DNA from: Methylobacterium gossipiicola
GTDB taxonomy: Bacteria; Pseudomonadota; Alphaproteobacteria; Rhizobiales; Beijerinckiaceae
NCBI RefSeq assembly: GCF_900113485.1
Contig: NZ_FOPM01000033.1
Location: forward strand, 1 to 35,598
Length of the DNA: 35,598 nt
Reading direction: 5' to 3'
The stretch's first letter is position 1; each line of letters opens with the position of its first letter. Shown one piece after another: positions 16,748 through 25,930 of this stretch. Position numbers and translations under genes: made by a program. A model generated the notes under the pieces. The model saw only the letters and a program-made list of their open reading frames with translations. It was not told the origin of the DNA and made no database searches.

Positions 16748-17415
16748 CGGGGGTCAAGGTGAAGCCCTCGCCCCGGACATTGTGAATCAGAACCGACTCG
16801 CCCGGGCCATCCAGCTTCTTGCGCAGGCGCCCGACATGGACGTCGATGAGGTTGGATTTCGGGGCGAACCGATAGTTCCAGACCTCCTCGAACATCATCG
16901 CCCGGGTCACGACCTGGCCTGATCGACGCATGAGGTATTCGAGGAGCTTGAACTCGCGCGGCAACAGGTCGAGGGCGCGCGCCCCTGCGCCCGGTCCCGG
17001 CGAGAAGGTCGAGTTCGAGGCTCCCGACCCTGAGGATCGTCTCACGGGATTCCGTCGGCCGCCGTAGCAGGGCCTCGATCCGGGCTGCGAGCTCGGCGAG
17101 GACGAACGGTTTGCCGAGGTAATCATCCCCGCCGGCGCGCAAACCGCGGATGCGCTCGTCGACGTCGCCGAGGGCGCTGAGGACCAGGGCCGGCGTCCGA
17201 TCCCCGGCGCTCCTCAGGTCACGCAGGAGGGTGAGCCCGTCGAGACCGGGCAGCATCCGGTCGAGGATGATGGCGTTCCAGGGCTCCGACCGGGCCGCCT
17301 GCGCCCCATCCGGACCCGTGGCGGCCCAGGCCACCGCGTGCCCGCGCCCGCGCAGGCCGCCGAGGATCTCTTCGGCCGTGGCGGAATCGTCTTCGATCAG
17401 CAGCAGCTTGGCCAA
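16740..17415 (-). pseudogene. OmpR-type response regulator with a frameshift between receiver and DNA-binding domains
   Basis: The receiver domain is in frame from ATG 17415: acidic pair in IEDDS (D9, D10), phospho-acceptor D52 in AIILDRMLPGLDG and lysine in YLGKPF. After LELDLLAGTGRRGAR the frame is lost within the GC-repeat 16974-16990. The winged helix continues in another frame as LDLLPREFKLLEYLM, then VVTRAMMFEEVWNYRF and NLIDVHVGRLRKKLDG, to TAG 16740. One base is missing in the GCGCGCGCC tract. The split leaves a receiver fused to a nonsense tail. It was probably the regulator of the divergent czc-type pump. A sequencing error in this tract is the alternative. Confidence 0.82.
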
Positions 17416-17532
17416 TCCCGTTCACTCCCGGGCTCGCGCCCCTGTCCTGGTGCCTCATGTGGTTCGGGGCCGGGACCGGGGCCACGAGTGTGAACCCGAA
17501 TTTAATGGTGCGGGTGCGCGCCCGTCCTATAT

Positions 17533-17554
17533 CTTAGAACAGGTCTAATCTAAG
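17533..17554 (+). promoter_or_regulatory. Overlapping palindromes upstream of the metal-efflux operon
   Basis: In the 153-base divergent gap between the regulator and the efflux adaptor lies CTTAGA (17533-17538), ten bases, then TCTAAG (17549-17554). Within it sits a second inverted repeat, TTAGA (17534-17538), five bases, TCTAA (17544-17548). It ends 14 bases before the GTG of the adaptor. It is a good candidate operator for the OmpR-type regulator, whose sites are usually repeats of this spacing. A TATATC at 17528-17533 could be part of a -10 region. Confidence 0.45.
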
Positions 17555-17568
17555 CGGCGGACGAGAGC

Positions 17569-18969
17569 GTGTTCAAGGGGGCGGAAACGGACGTGCGTGG
17601 AAACGCAGAGGCAGGAATCGCCGAGCCCGGCGCGGTTTCCGAGCGCTCAAACGCCGTCGCGGCGAGGACGCCGGGAGCGTCCACCAATCACGCGCCAGCG
17701 GGCCAGGGTCCATCGCGGACGGTCCGTCGTTCCATGCCGATCGCGGTGGTTGGCCTGATCGGAATCGTGGGTGCCGGCTTTTGGTACCGCGAGGCCGCCA
17801 AGCCCTACCTCGAACCCTTGCTCGGCTTCGTTGGGCTTGCGCCGGCCGCATCCGACGCCGCGTCGTCCGCGCCCGCATCCGAGAAGCCCGCCGAGGACAG
17901 CCTCATCACCCTCGACGCCGAGGGGCAAAGCCGCCTCGGCCTGGCGTTCGGCCGATCCGAGACGCGCCGGATCGTCCAGCCCGTGCGCACCCCCGGCATG
18001 GTCGCCTTCGACGAGCGCCGGATCACGCGCCTGAAGCCACGCACGGCGGGACGGGTGCTGAGCCTCGCAGTGCAGCCCGGCGACCGTGTGCGCGCCGGGC
18101 AGATGTTGGCGACCCTCGACGCCGCCGGACTCCTCGACGCCCGCAATGGGCTTGCCGCCGCCCAGGCCAGCCTCGGAGAAGCGCAGGCCACGGAGAAGGT
18201 CGCCGAGACCAACCTGAAGCGCGGCAGCGACCTCGTGAAGATGGGTGGTGTCGCCCAGGCCGAGGTCGACCGGCGCCAGGTCGATCTCGCGAAGGCCCAT
18301 GCCGCCACCCTGTCGGCGCAGGCGCAGGTCGACCTCTACCGCGCCCAGTACGAGCGCCTCGCCCCGGCACCCGGTCAGGCCCCGGGCACCAGCGCCATCG
18401 TCTCGCCCTTCGACGGGGTGGTGACGCTGGTCGGCATCACCCTCGGCGAGGTGGTCGATACCAGCCGCGACGCCTTCACGGTGGCGGACCCCTCGCGGAT
18501 CCAGGTTCTGGCCAATCTCTACGGACCCGACATCGCCACCGTGAAGGCGGACGACCTCGCGACCATCGAGGCCCCGGTTACGGCGCATCCCCGGTTCGAG
18601 GGCCGGGTGCGCTCGGTGAATGCCGCCATCGATCCGATGACCAACACCGCGCCGGCTCGCATCGAGGTCGCCAACCCGGACGGTGCGTTGCGCGCCAACA
18701 TGTTCGTCTCCGTGGAGATCGCCGCCGATCTCGGGCGGGACGGCGTCACGGTGCCGGCCGCCGCGATCCAGCAGTCGGAAGCCGGCCCCATCGCCTTCGT
18801 GCGCACCGGCGACGACCGCTTCGAGAAGCGGAGCCTCACGCTCGGGGTTCAACGGGCGGACTGGGTCGAGGTGACCTCCGGCATACAGGCGGGCGAGACG
18901 GTGGCGACGCAGGGGACTTTCGGCCTCAAGGCGATCCTGCTGCGCGCCCTCCTCGGTTCGACGGATTGA
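17569..18969 (+). CDS. Heavy-metal RND efflux periplasmic adaptor, CzcB/CusB family
   Basis: The protein has 466 residues from GTG 17569; ATG 17734 (residue 56) is an alternative that would start at the membrane anchor MPIAVVGLIGIVGAGFWY. The adaptor links the inner-membrane pump to an outer-membrane channel. The lipoyl-like halves (RTAGRVLSLAVQPGDRVRAG and SPFDGVVTLVGITLGEVV) flank a helical hairpin (AAQASLGEAQATEKVAETNL, then QAEVDRRQVDLAKAHAATL). A beta-barrel and membrane-proximal domain follow (TVPAAAIQQSEAGPIAFVR). No His-rich metal-binding extension is seen. The pump gene starts seven bases downstream. Family assignment is firm; the metal is not determined. Confidence 0.9.
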   Translation: MFKGAETDVRGNAEAGIAEPGAVSERSNAVAARTPGASTNHAPAGQGPSRTVRRSMPIAVVGLIGIVGAGFWYREAAKPYLEPLLGFVGLAPAASDAASSAPASEKPAEDSLITLDAEGQSRLGLAFGRSETRRIVQPVRTPGMVAFDERRITRLKPRTAGRVLSLAVQPGDRVRAGQMLATLDAAGLLDARNGLAAAQASLGEAQATEKVAETNLKRGSDLVKMGGVAQAEVDRRQVDLAKAHAATLSAQAQVDLYRAQYERLAPAPGQAPGTSAIVSPFDGVVTLVGITLGEVVDTSRDAFTVADPSRIQVLANLYGPDIATVKADDLATIEAPVTAHPRFEGRVRSVNAAIDPMTNTAPARIEVANPDGALRANMFVSVEIAADLGRDGVTVPAAAIQQSEAGPIAFVRTGDDRFEKRSLTLGVQRADWVEVTSGIQAGETVATQGTFGLKAILLRALLGSTD

Positions 18970-18976
18970 GGCCCCG

Positions 18977-21900
18977 ATGAACGCCTGGTTCGCCCTCCTC
19001 ATCCGCCGCCGCTGGCTCGTCCTCGTCCTGGCGCTCGCCGGCGCCGTCGGCGGCCTCGCCAACCTCGAAGGCCTGTCCATCGACGCCGTGCCGGACATCT
19101 CGCCCAAGCAGGTGATGGTCCTCACCCTGTCGCCGGGCCTCGGGCCGTTGGAGGTCGAGCGCCTCGTCAGCTTCCCCGTCGAGAACGCCATGGCCGGAGC
19201 GCCGGGCCTCACCGGCATCCGCTCGACCTCGCGCTACGGCGTCTCGGCCGTCTACGTGACCTTCGACGATGGCATGTCGATCACCGAGGCGCGGTCCCGG
19301 GTCTTCCAGCGCCTGCCGCTGGCCAAATCCATGATGCCGGCCGGCGTCGGCGATCCCGAAATGGGGCCGATGGCGACGGGCCTCGGCGAAATCTACCAGT
19401 TCGAGGTGCGCGGTCCGGCCTACACGCCGATGGCCCTGAAGCGCATCCTGCAATGGACCATCGCGCCCAAACTCAAGCTAACGCCCGGCATCGCCGACGT
19501 GAACGTCTACGGCGGCCAGATGCCGACCTACGAGGTCCGCATCGCCGCCGAGAACCTGCAGCGCTACGGCGTGACCCTGGCGCAGGTCTACACGGCGTTG
19601 TCCGAGAACAACGCCGCGCGCGGCGGCGCGTATATCGAGCACAACGACCAGCAGGAGGTGATCCGCGGCCTCGGGCTCGCCAAGGATACCCAGGATCTCG
19701 CCAACATCGTCGTGACGACGGGGCCCGGCGGTGTGCCGGTGACGGTCGCCACCCTCGGCGAGGTGATGGAAGCCCCGAAGGTCCGCCTCGGCGCCGTCAC
19801 GCACGCCGCCGCCGGGGAGACCGTGGTCGGCATCGCCATGATGCAGCAGGGCGAGAACGCGAGCGCGGTGGTCGAGCGGGTCAAGCAGACCATCGCGGAT
19901 CTCGGGCCACAATTGCCGCCGGGCGTCGCCATCGTGCCGTATTACGACCGCAGCACCCTGGTGGCGCGCACGATCCGCACCGTCGAGCACAATCTCATGG
20001 AAGGCGCGGTGCTCGTCATCGTCGTGCTGCTCCTGCTCCTCGGCAACCTCCGAGCCGGCCTCGTGGTGGCGGCCGCGATCCCCCTGTCGATGCTCATGGC
20101 GTTCGCCGGCATGCGGCTGTTCGGACTGTCGGGCAACCTCATGAGTCTCGGCGCCATCGATTTCGGCCTCATCGTCGACGGCGCCGTGGTGATGATCGAG
20201 AGCGTCCTCCGCGCGCGGGGCGAGCATCCCGAGCGCCCGGCCGAGGAAGTGATCCGCAAGGCCACCGTCGAGGTGGCGCGCCCGATCCTGTTCGCCGTCG
20301 CCATCATCATCATGGTCTACCTTCCGATCCTCGCCCTCGAGGGGGTGGCGGGCAAGATGTTCCGGCCGATGGCGCTCACCGTCATCCTGGCGCTCGCCGG
20401 CTCCCTCGTCCTGACCATGACCCTGATGCCGGCGCTCGCCGCCATCGTGCTCGCCGGGCCGGGGATCGGCGAGCGCGAGACCCGCCTCGTCCATTGGGCG
20501 CGCGGCGCGTATACGCCGGTCCTGCGCCTCGCCGAGCGCCGCACCGGGATCACCGTCCTCGTGACGCTCGGCCTGTTCGCCGGAAGCTGTTGGCTGGCGA
20601 CGCGGCTCGGCGGCGAGTTCCTGCCCAAACTCTCGGAGGGCTCCATCGTCATCACCTCGGAGAAGCTGCCGGGCATCAACCTCGACGCCTCCCTCAAGGT
20701 CATGCACCGCATCGAGCAGACCCTGAAGAGCTTCCCCGAGGTCAAGCGCGTGGTCTCGCTCACGGGCAGCGCCGAGATCCCCACCGACCCGATGGGGGTG
20801 GAGTCCACCGACAGCTTCATCACGCTGACCGACCCCGCGACCTGGACGACGGCGACCACGCAGGAAGGTCTGGTCGCCGCCCTCGACAGGCGCCTGCGCG
20901 CCGAGGTGCCGGGCGTGTCCTACGCGTTCTCGCAGCCGATCCAGATGCGGATGGACGATCTCTTGGAGGGCGTGCGCGGCGACGTGGCCATCAGCCTGTA
21001 CGGCGACGATCTGAAAATCCTGAAAGACGAGGCCGACGCCATCGTGCGCGCGGTCTCCGGGGTCTCGGGGGCGGCCGACGTGAAGGCCGAGGCGCAAGCC
21101 GGCATGCCGGCGCTCTCCATCCAGGTCGACCGGGCGGCGGCCGCCCGCTACGGCGTCAACGTCAGCGATATCCTCGACGTGGTGGAGAGCATCGGCGGGC
21201 GCAGCGCCGGGATGATCTACGGCGACGACAACTCCATCACCGACATCGTGGTCCGGCTGAAATCCGCCGACCGCAGCGACATCGCGCGCATCCGCGATCT
21301 GCCCGTCGGCCGGAACGGCAAGGCGCTGGTCCCCCTGTCGCTGGTCGCGTCCGTGGACGTGGCGACGGGCCCCGCCCAGATCAGCCGCGAAAAACTCCAG
21401 CGCCGAATCTCGGTCCAGGCGAACGTGCGCGGCCGCGACGTCCAAAGTTTCGTGCGCGACGCGCAGGCGGCGGTCCAGGCCCAGGTTCCCCTGCCGCCGC
21501 GCTATTCCCTGCAATGGAGCGGGCAGTTCCGGAACCTCCAGGAAGCGACGGGCCGGCTCTCGGTGGTGGTCCCGGCCGCCATGGCGGCGATCCTGGTCCT
21601 GCTCGTGGTGATGTTCGGCGACATCCGCCTCGCCGGGCTGATCTTCCTCAACGTGCCCGTGGCCGCCACCGGCGGCATCGTCGCCCTGTCCCTGCGCGGG
21701 CTACCGTTCTCCATCTCGGCGGCCATCGGCTTCATCGCCACTTTCGGCATCGCCATCCTCAACGGCGTGGTCCTCACAAGCTACATCCGCGACCTCGAAC
21801 GCGTCGGCCTCGACGCCCGCGAGGCGGCGTTCCGGGCGGCCGAGATGCGCCTGCGGCCGGTCCTGATGACGGCTCTGGTGGCGGCCCTCGGGTTCCTGCC

Positions 21901-22114
21901 GATGGCGCTCTCCACGAGTGCCGGTGCCGAGGTGCAGCGCCCGCTCGCCACGGTGGTGATCGGCGGCCTCGTGACCGCGACCCTGCTGACCCTCGTCGTG
22001 CTCCCGGCCGTCTACCCTTATCTGGCGCACCTCCGGCTCCCTGGGCGGCGTCGCGCTGACGAGCGATCTGGTCTGGAAGCGAAAGACGACCGGCGAACGA
22101 GCGTCGACGGGTAG
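18977..22114 (+). CDS. Heavy-metal RND efflux pump, CzcA family
   Basis: This 1045-residue inner-membrane proton/metal antiporter starts with the first membrane helix after MNAWFALLIRRRW. The fourth-helix signature IDFGLIVDGAVVMIE (D395, D401, E408) is the proton-relay motif of the CzcA/CnrA-type divalent-cation pumps, rather than the CusA form that lacks DFG. Large periplasmic porter domains follow (SPGLGPLEVERLVSFPVENA; EFLPKLSEGSIVITSEKLPG). The second set of membrane helices runs from about residue 860. Length and ends match the family. It is transcribed with the adaptor. The operon normally also has a CzcC outer-membrane channel, which is not in this window. Likely substrates are Co, Zn, Cd or Ni (inferred from the motif). 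Confidence 0.92.
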   Translation: MNAWFALLIRRRWLVLVLALAGAVGGLANLEGLSIDAVPDISPKQVMVLTLSPGLGPLEVERLVSFPVENAMAGAPGLTGIRSTSRYGVSAVYVTFDDGMSITEARSRVFQRLPLAKSMMPAGVGDPEMGPMATGLGEIYQFEVRGPAYTPMALKRILQWTIAPKLKLTPGIADVNVYGGQMPTYEVRIAAENLQRYGVTLAQVYTALSENNAARGGAYIEHNDQQEVIRGLGLAKDTQDLANIVVTTGPGGVPVTVATLGEVMEAPKVRLGAVTHAAAGETVVGIAMMQQGENASAVVERVKQTIADLGPQLPPGVAIVPYYDRSTLVARTIRTVEHNLMEGAVLVIVVLLLLLGNLRAGLVVAAAIPLSMLMAFAGMRLFGLSGNLMSLGAIDFGLIVDGAVVMIESVLRARGEHPERPAEEVIRKATVEVARPILFAVAIIIMVYLPILALEGVAGKMFRPMALTVILALAGSLVLTMTLMPALAAIVLAGPGIGERETRLVHWARGAYTPVLRLAERRTGITVLVTLGLFAGSCWLATRLGGEFLPKLSEGSIVITSEKLPGINLDASLKVMHRIEQTLKSFPEVKRVVSLTGSAEIPTDPMGVESTDSFITLTDPATWTTATTQEGLVAALDRRLRAEVPGVSYAFSQPIQMRMDDLLEGVRGDVAISLYGDDLKILKDEADAIVRAVSGVSGAADVKAEAQAGMPALSIQVDRAAAARYGVNVSDILDVVESIGGRSAGMIYGDDNSITDIVVRLKSADRSDIARIRDLPVGRNGKALVPLSLVASVDVATGPAQISREKLQRRISVQANVRGRDVQSFVRDAQAAVQAQVPLPPRYSLQWSGQFRNLQEATGRLSVVVPAAMAAILVLLVVMFGDIRLAGLIFLNVPVAATGGIVALSLRGLPFSISAAIGFIATFGIAILNGVVLTSYIRDLERVGLDAREAAFRAAEMRLRPVLMTALVAALGFLPMALSTSAGAEVQRPLATVVIGGLVTATLLTLVVLPAVYPYLAHLRLPGRRRADERSGLEAKDDRRTSVDG

Positions 22115-22180
22115 AGCCGTTTCCTGGCGGGCGTTGCGACGGGTTAGCGATTGCGGTGTCGGTTCTTGAATGAGCCGGCG

Positions 22181-22478
22181 ATGCCGTCACGGTTGTCTGT
22201 CGATCTACGCGAGCGCATCGAAGCGGCTGCGGCCCCGGGGTGCCTTTTTCCATCGAGCAGCAGCCCAGTTCGGCGTGAGCGTGTCGAGTGGTTGGCGCGG
22301 TTCGCGCAAGAGGACCACGGCATGCTCAAGCCGACGCAAGGCAACGATCGCCTCGCGGCCATCGCGGCGTAGGTCGATCCGATCCTCTCCACCGACGAAG
22401 CCCGGCCCGAGTTCTTCCTACGCCGGCCGGTGATCGTGGTGTCCCTCAGTGAGCTGTACGACGACGACCGGCGTCGGT
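22181..22478 (+). pseudogene. IS630-family transposase relic, N-terminal part
   Basis: ATG 22181 opens MPSRLSVDLRERIEAA, the classic N-terminus of IS630-type transposases. It then shifts frame to AAQFGVSVSSGWR (helix-turn-helix), shifts again (RFAQEDHGMLKPTQGNDRLA), meets TAG near 22370, and ends with VDPILSTDEARPEFFLRR, matching the region before the DDE domain. The catalytic part is absent. This is an old, multiply broken copy between the metal pump and the hydrolase/ABC operon. Confidence 0.72.
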
Positions 22479-23744
22479 TCAGTCCCGCAACGGGAGGGCC
22501 GGCCTGTTGGCGAGGGTGAGCAGGGTCTGGAGCAGCACATCGGCGCCGGCCGTGCAGTCGGAGGGCGTCGCCGATTCCGCTTCGTTGTGGCTGATCCCGT
22601 CCTTGCAGGGCACGAAGATCATGGCGGTGGGCACCTTGAGGGCGAGGTTGCAGGCATCGTGCGACGCGCCCGAGACCATGCGGCGATGCGCCAGCCCGAG
22701 GGCTTCGGCCTCCCGCTCCACCAGGGCGACGAGGGCGGGATCGAAGGGCACCGGTTCCTGGCGCCACACGAGATCGAGTGTGGCGGTGAGCTGGCGTCGC
22801 GCGGCGATGTCCGCGAGGGCGGCGCGCACGTCCGCCTCGATGGCGTCCAGGGTGGCGGCGCGCGGGTCGCGGATATCGAGGGTGAAGCGGACCCGGCCCG
22901 GAACGACGTTGCGCGACGGCGCCCCGATCACCGCCTCGCCCAGGGTCCCCACCGCGCTCGGACCATGGGCCAGGGCGATCCGCTCGACGGCGAGGGCCAG
23001 CTCGGCGAGGCCGAGGACCGCGTCGCGCCGGCGCGGCATCGGGGTGGTGCCGGCATGGCTCTCGAACCCGGTGATCGTGCCGTCGAACCACAGGATGCCC
23101 TGTCCGCCCTCCACCACGCCGACGGTCTTTGCTTCGGCCTCGAGGATCGGCCCCTGCTCGATGTGGAGTTCGACGAAGGCCCCGATGGCGCGGGACCCCG
23201 TCGGCTCCGTGGCGACGATGCCGAGGCTCGCCAGGGCTTGTCCCACGCTCACCCCATCCGCATCCGTGCGGGCGAGGATGTCCTCCGCCGTGAAGGTGCC
23301 GACATGGGCGGCCGACGCCATGGTGGCGGGGGCGTAGCGCGAGCCTTCCTCGTTGGTCCAGTTGACCAGCAGGATCGGCGCCTCGGTCTCGATGCCGGCG
23401 TCGTTCAGGGTCCGGACCACTTCGAGCCCCGCCAGGGTTCCGAGAATCCCGTCGAAGCGCCCGCCCGTGGGCTGGGTGTCGAGGTGCGAGCCCGTGGCGA
23501 CGGGCGGTCTCGTGCTGTCCCGGCCCGGCCGCAGGGCGAACTGGGTGCCGAGGCTGTCGGTGCCGACGGTCAGCCCCGCCGCCTCACAGGCCGCCCGGAA
23601 CCAGTCGCGCACCCGACCGTCCGCCGGGGACAGGGTGAGCCGGTTGATGCCCCCCGCCGGGGTCGCCCCGAACGCCGCCGTCTCCATGAGTGTGGACCAC
23701 AGGCGCGCGCCGTCGACCCGCAGGTTGTTCCGTGCCGTCTCCAT
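22479..23744 (-). CDS. M20-family amidohydrolase (N-carbamoyl-L-amino-acid hydrolase / allantoate amidohydrolase type)
   Basis: The protein has 421 residues from ATG 23744, preferred because GAAGGGAG lies about eight bases upstream; ATG 23771 is nine codons earlier. Metal-ligand motifs in order are GSHLDTQPTGGRFDG, NWTNEEGSRY, ELHIEQGP and, near the C-terminus, CKDGISHNEAE. The dimerisation lobe carries GFESHAGTTPMPRRRDAVLG. This is the HyuC/AllC-type Zn or Mn hydrolase family, which removes carbamoyl or ureido groups to yield amino acid or ureidoglycolate plus ammonia and CO2. It is the last gene of the ABC importer operon, so the importer probably brings in its substrate (inference). The exact substrate cannot be told from sequence. 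Confidence 0.88.
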   Translation of the reverse strand: METARNNLRVDGARLWSTLMETAAFGATPAGGINRLTLSPADGRVRDWFRAACEAAGLTVGTDSLGTQFALRPGRDSTRPPVATGSHLDTQPTGGRFDGILGTLAGLEVVRTLNDAGIETEAPILLVNWTNEEGSRYAPATMASAAHVGTFTAEDILARTDADGVSVGQALASLGIVATEPTGSRAIGAFVELHIEQGPILEAEAKTVGVVEGGQGILWFDGTITGFESHAGTTPMPRRRDAVLGLAELALAVERIALAHGPSAVGTLGEAVIGAPSRNVVPGRVRFTLDIRDPRAATLDAIEADVRAALADIAARRQLTATLDLVWRQEPVPFDPALVALVEREAEALGLAHRRMVSGASHDACNLALKVPTAMIFVPCKDGISHNEAESATPSDCTAGADVLLQTLLTLANRPALPLRD

Positions 23745-23813
23745 CGGGGCTCCCTTCGTGGCTGTTCGCATCCTCTGCTTCCGGGCGGGAGGCGGAGGCG
23801 GGGCGGTCGCGTG

Positions 23814-24872
23814 TCAGGCGGTGGCTTCCAGGGCCTGCGCCCGGTCCCCGGCGAACACCGCCTGGGCGACGTCCGTGCGCCAGCACGCCGCCCGGTGGCC
23901 GGGGGCGACGGTGACGTCCGGCGGCGTCTCGGTGTGGCATCGTTCCTCGGCGAGGAAGCAACGCGCCGAGAACGCGCAGCCGGGCGGGCGGTTGGCGAGG
24001 TCGGGCGGCGAGCCCGGAATCGTCTTGAGGCGCGAGCCCTTGGCGAGGGCCCCGTCGGCGCGGCTGTGCAGCAACCCGATGGTGTAGGGATGGTGCGGGT
24101 CGAGCACCACGTCGCGGGCCGAGCCTTCCTCGACGATGCGGCCGGCATACATCACGGCGATCCGGTCGGCGACTTCCACCGCCGCGCCGAGGTCGTGGGT
24201 GACGAAGATCGTCGAGAGGCCGAATTCGGCCTGCAGCTCCCGCAGGAGCAGCAGAACCTGAATCTGCACCGTGGCGTCGAGGGCCGTGGTCGGCTCGTCG
24301 GCAAGGAGCACCTGGGGCCGGCAGGCCAGCGCCAGGGCGATCATGGCGCGCTGACGCATCCCCCCCGACATCTCGTGCGGATAGGCGTCGAGGCGCCGCT
24401 CGGGGCTCGGGATGCGCACGCGCTCGAACAGCTCCAGGGCGCGCCGCCGGGCGGCGTCGGCCCCGATCGCCTCGTGCTGGCGGATCGCCTCGGTGATCTG
24501 CCGGCCGACGGTATAGACCGGGTCGAAGGCCAGCAGCGGCTCCTGGAAGATCATCGCCACCGTCCGGCCGCGCAGGGCCCGCAGGGCCTTGGCCGACAGC
24601 GCCATGACGTCTTGGCCCGCCACCACGATCCGCCCGGTGATCCGTGTGCTGCGCTCGGGGTTCAGGCGCATGATCGCCCGCAGGGTCACGCTCTTGCCCG
24701 AGCCCGATTCCCCGATGAGCGCCACGGTCTGGCCCCTCTCCAGGGTGAGGTCGACCCCGTCCACGGCCTCGACCTTGCCGCCGAACAGGACCTTGAGGCC
24801 CCGGATCGCGACGGCGGGGTCCTTGGCGGATGTATCGCTCATGGGTGATCTTTCGCGAACGCTTTCGCTCAT
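23814..24872 (-). CDS. Dpp/Opp-type ABC importer ATPase (DppD-like)
   Basis: The protein has 352 residues from ATG 24872, overlapping the upstream ATPase stop by four bases; ATG 24842 is an alternative. Walker A GESGSGKS is at 54-61, the signature is MSGGMRQRAMIALAL, Walker B is VLLADEPTTALD and the H-loop is IFVTHDL. The C-terminal oligopeptide-transporter extension with a cysteine cluster is present (HPYTIGLLHSRAD, then PGCAFSARCFLAEERC). It powers uptake of a peptide-like solute together with the next ATPase and two permeases. The name denotes family similarity, not substrate. Confidence 0.9.
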   Translation of the reverse strand: MSESVRERSPMSDTSAKDPAVAIRGLKVLFGGKVEAVDGVDLTLERGQTVALIGESGSGKSVTLRAIMRLNPERSTRITGRIVVAGQDVMALSAKALRALRGRTVAMIFQEPLLAFDPVYTVGRQITEAIRQHEAIGADAARRRALELFERVRIPSPERRLDAYPHEMSGGMRQRAMIALALACRPQVLLADEPTTALDATVQIQVLLLLRELQAEFGLSTIFVTHDLGAAVEVADRIAVMYAGRIVEEGSARDVVLDPHHPYTIGLLHSRADGALAKGSRLKTIPGSPPDLANRPPGCAFSARCFLAEERCHTETPPDVTVAPGHRAACWRTDVAQAVFAGDRAQALEATA

Positions 24873-25930
24873 GCGGCCACCGACAGGGCGGGCGCCGCCA
24901 CATGGCCCGAGCCCGGCTGACGGGCGAGGCAGGCGACGCGATGGAGCGGATCGACGGGGGCGAGCGGCGGCACGTCCGTACGACAGACCGCCTCCGCCAG
25001 GGTGCAGCGCGGGTGGAACCGGCAGCCCGGCGGCGGATCGATGGGATTGGGTGGATCGCCGGCGAGCGGCGCCACCTGTGTGCGCGCCATCGGGTCCATG
25101 GACGGCATCGAGGACAGGAGGGCCGCCGCGTAGGGATGGGCCGGGTTCGCCAGGACGGCGTCGGCGGGGCCGATCTCCACCACCTTGCCGAGATACATCA
25201 CCGCGACCCGGTCGCAGACGAACCGGACCACGTTGAGATCGTGCGAGATGAACAGGTAGGTCAGGCCGAATTCCTGCTTGAGGTCCATGAGCAGGTTCAG
25301 CACCTGCGCCTCGACGGACTTGTCGAGGGCCGAGACCGCCTCGTCGAGGACCACGAGGCGGGGTTCCAGGGCGAGCGCCCGGGCGATGTTGACCCGCTGG
25401 CGCTGGCCGCCGGACAATTCGTGCGGATAGCGCGCGGCGAAGCGCGCCGGCTCCAAGCCGACGCGGGCGAGGAGGGAGCGCGCCCGCTCGATGGCCTGAC
25501 GCTTCGGCACGCCTTGCACCTGCGGTCCGAAGGCGATGGAGCCCTCGATGGTCATGCGCGGGTTGAGGGACGAATAGCTGTCCTGGAACACCATCTGGGC
25601 CTGCGCCCGGAAATCGCGCCAGGGCAGCTCGCGGCCGCCGATGCGTTCGCCGTCGAACAGCAGCTCGCCGGAATCGTGCGGCATCAGCCCCATGATGAGG
25701 CGGGCGGTGGTGGACTTGCCGCAGCCGGATTCGCCGACGATCCCGAGGGTCTCGCCCTTGAGGATGGAGAAATCGACGCCGTCGACGGCCCGCACCACGG
25801 CGGGTTTGCCGCCGAGCCCCTTCCGGACGGGGAAGTGCTTCACGAGGTTGTCGACGGTGAGGAGCGGCTGGGCGGGGCCGCCCCGGTCCCGGTAGGGCCG
25901 GACGGTCGGACTTTCCATCGGCGTGCTCAT
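24869..25930 (-). CDS. Dpp/Opp-type ABC importer ATPase (DppF-like)
   Basis: The protein has 353 residues from ATG 25930, overlapping the permease stop (ATGA). Walker A GESGCGKS is at 66-73, the signature is LSGGQRQRVNIARALALEP, Walker B is LVVLDEAVSALD and the H-loop is LFISHDL. A C-terminal oligopeptide extension is present (HPYAAALLSSMP, then PGCRFHPRCTLAEAVC). It forms the second half of the ATPase dimer with the DppD-like partner. Confidence 0.9.
   Translation of the reverse strand: MSTPMESPTVRPYRDRGGPAQPLLTVDNLVKHFPVRKGLGGKPAVVRAVDGVDFSILKGETLGIVGESGCGKSTTARLIMGLMPHDSGELLFDGERIGGRELPWRDFRAQAQMVFQDSYSSLNPRMTIEGSIAFGPQVQGVPKRQAIERARSLLARVGLEPARFAARYPHELSGGQRQRVNIARALALEPRLVVLDEAVSALDKSVEAQVLNLLMDLKQEFGLTYLFISHDLNVVRFVCDRVAVMYLGKVVEIGPADAVLANPAHPYAAALLSSMPSMDPMARTQVAPLAGDPPNPIDPPPGCRFHPRCTLAEAVCRTDVPPLAPVDPLHRVACLARQPGSGHVAAPALSVAA

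Noticed and set aside
19478..21514. 678-codon minus-strand open frame opposite the RND pump
   Set aside because: Low-complexity Asp/His/Arg translation caused by high GC; the plus-strand pump is unambiguous.
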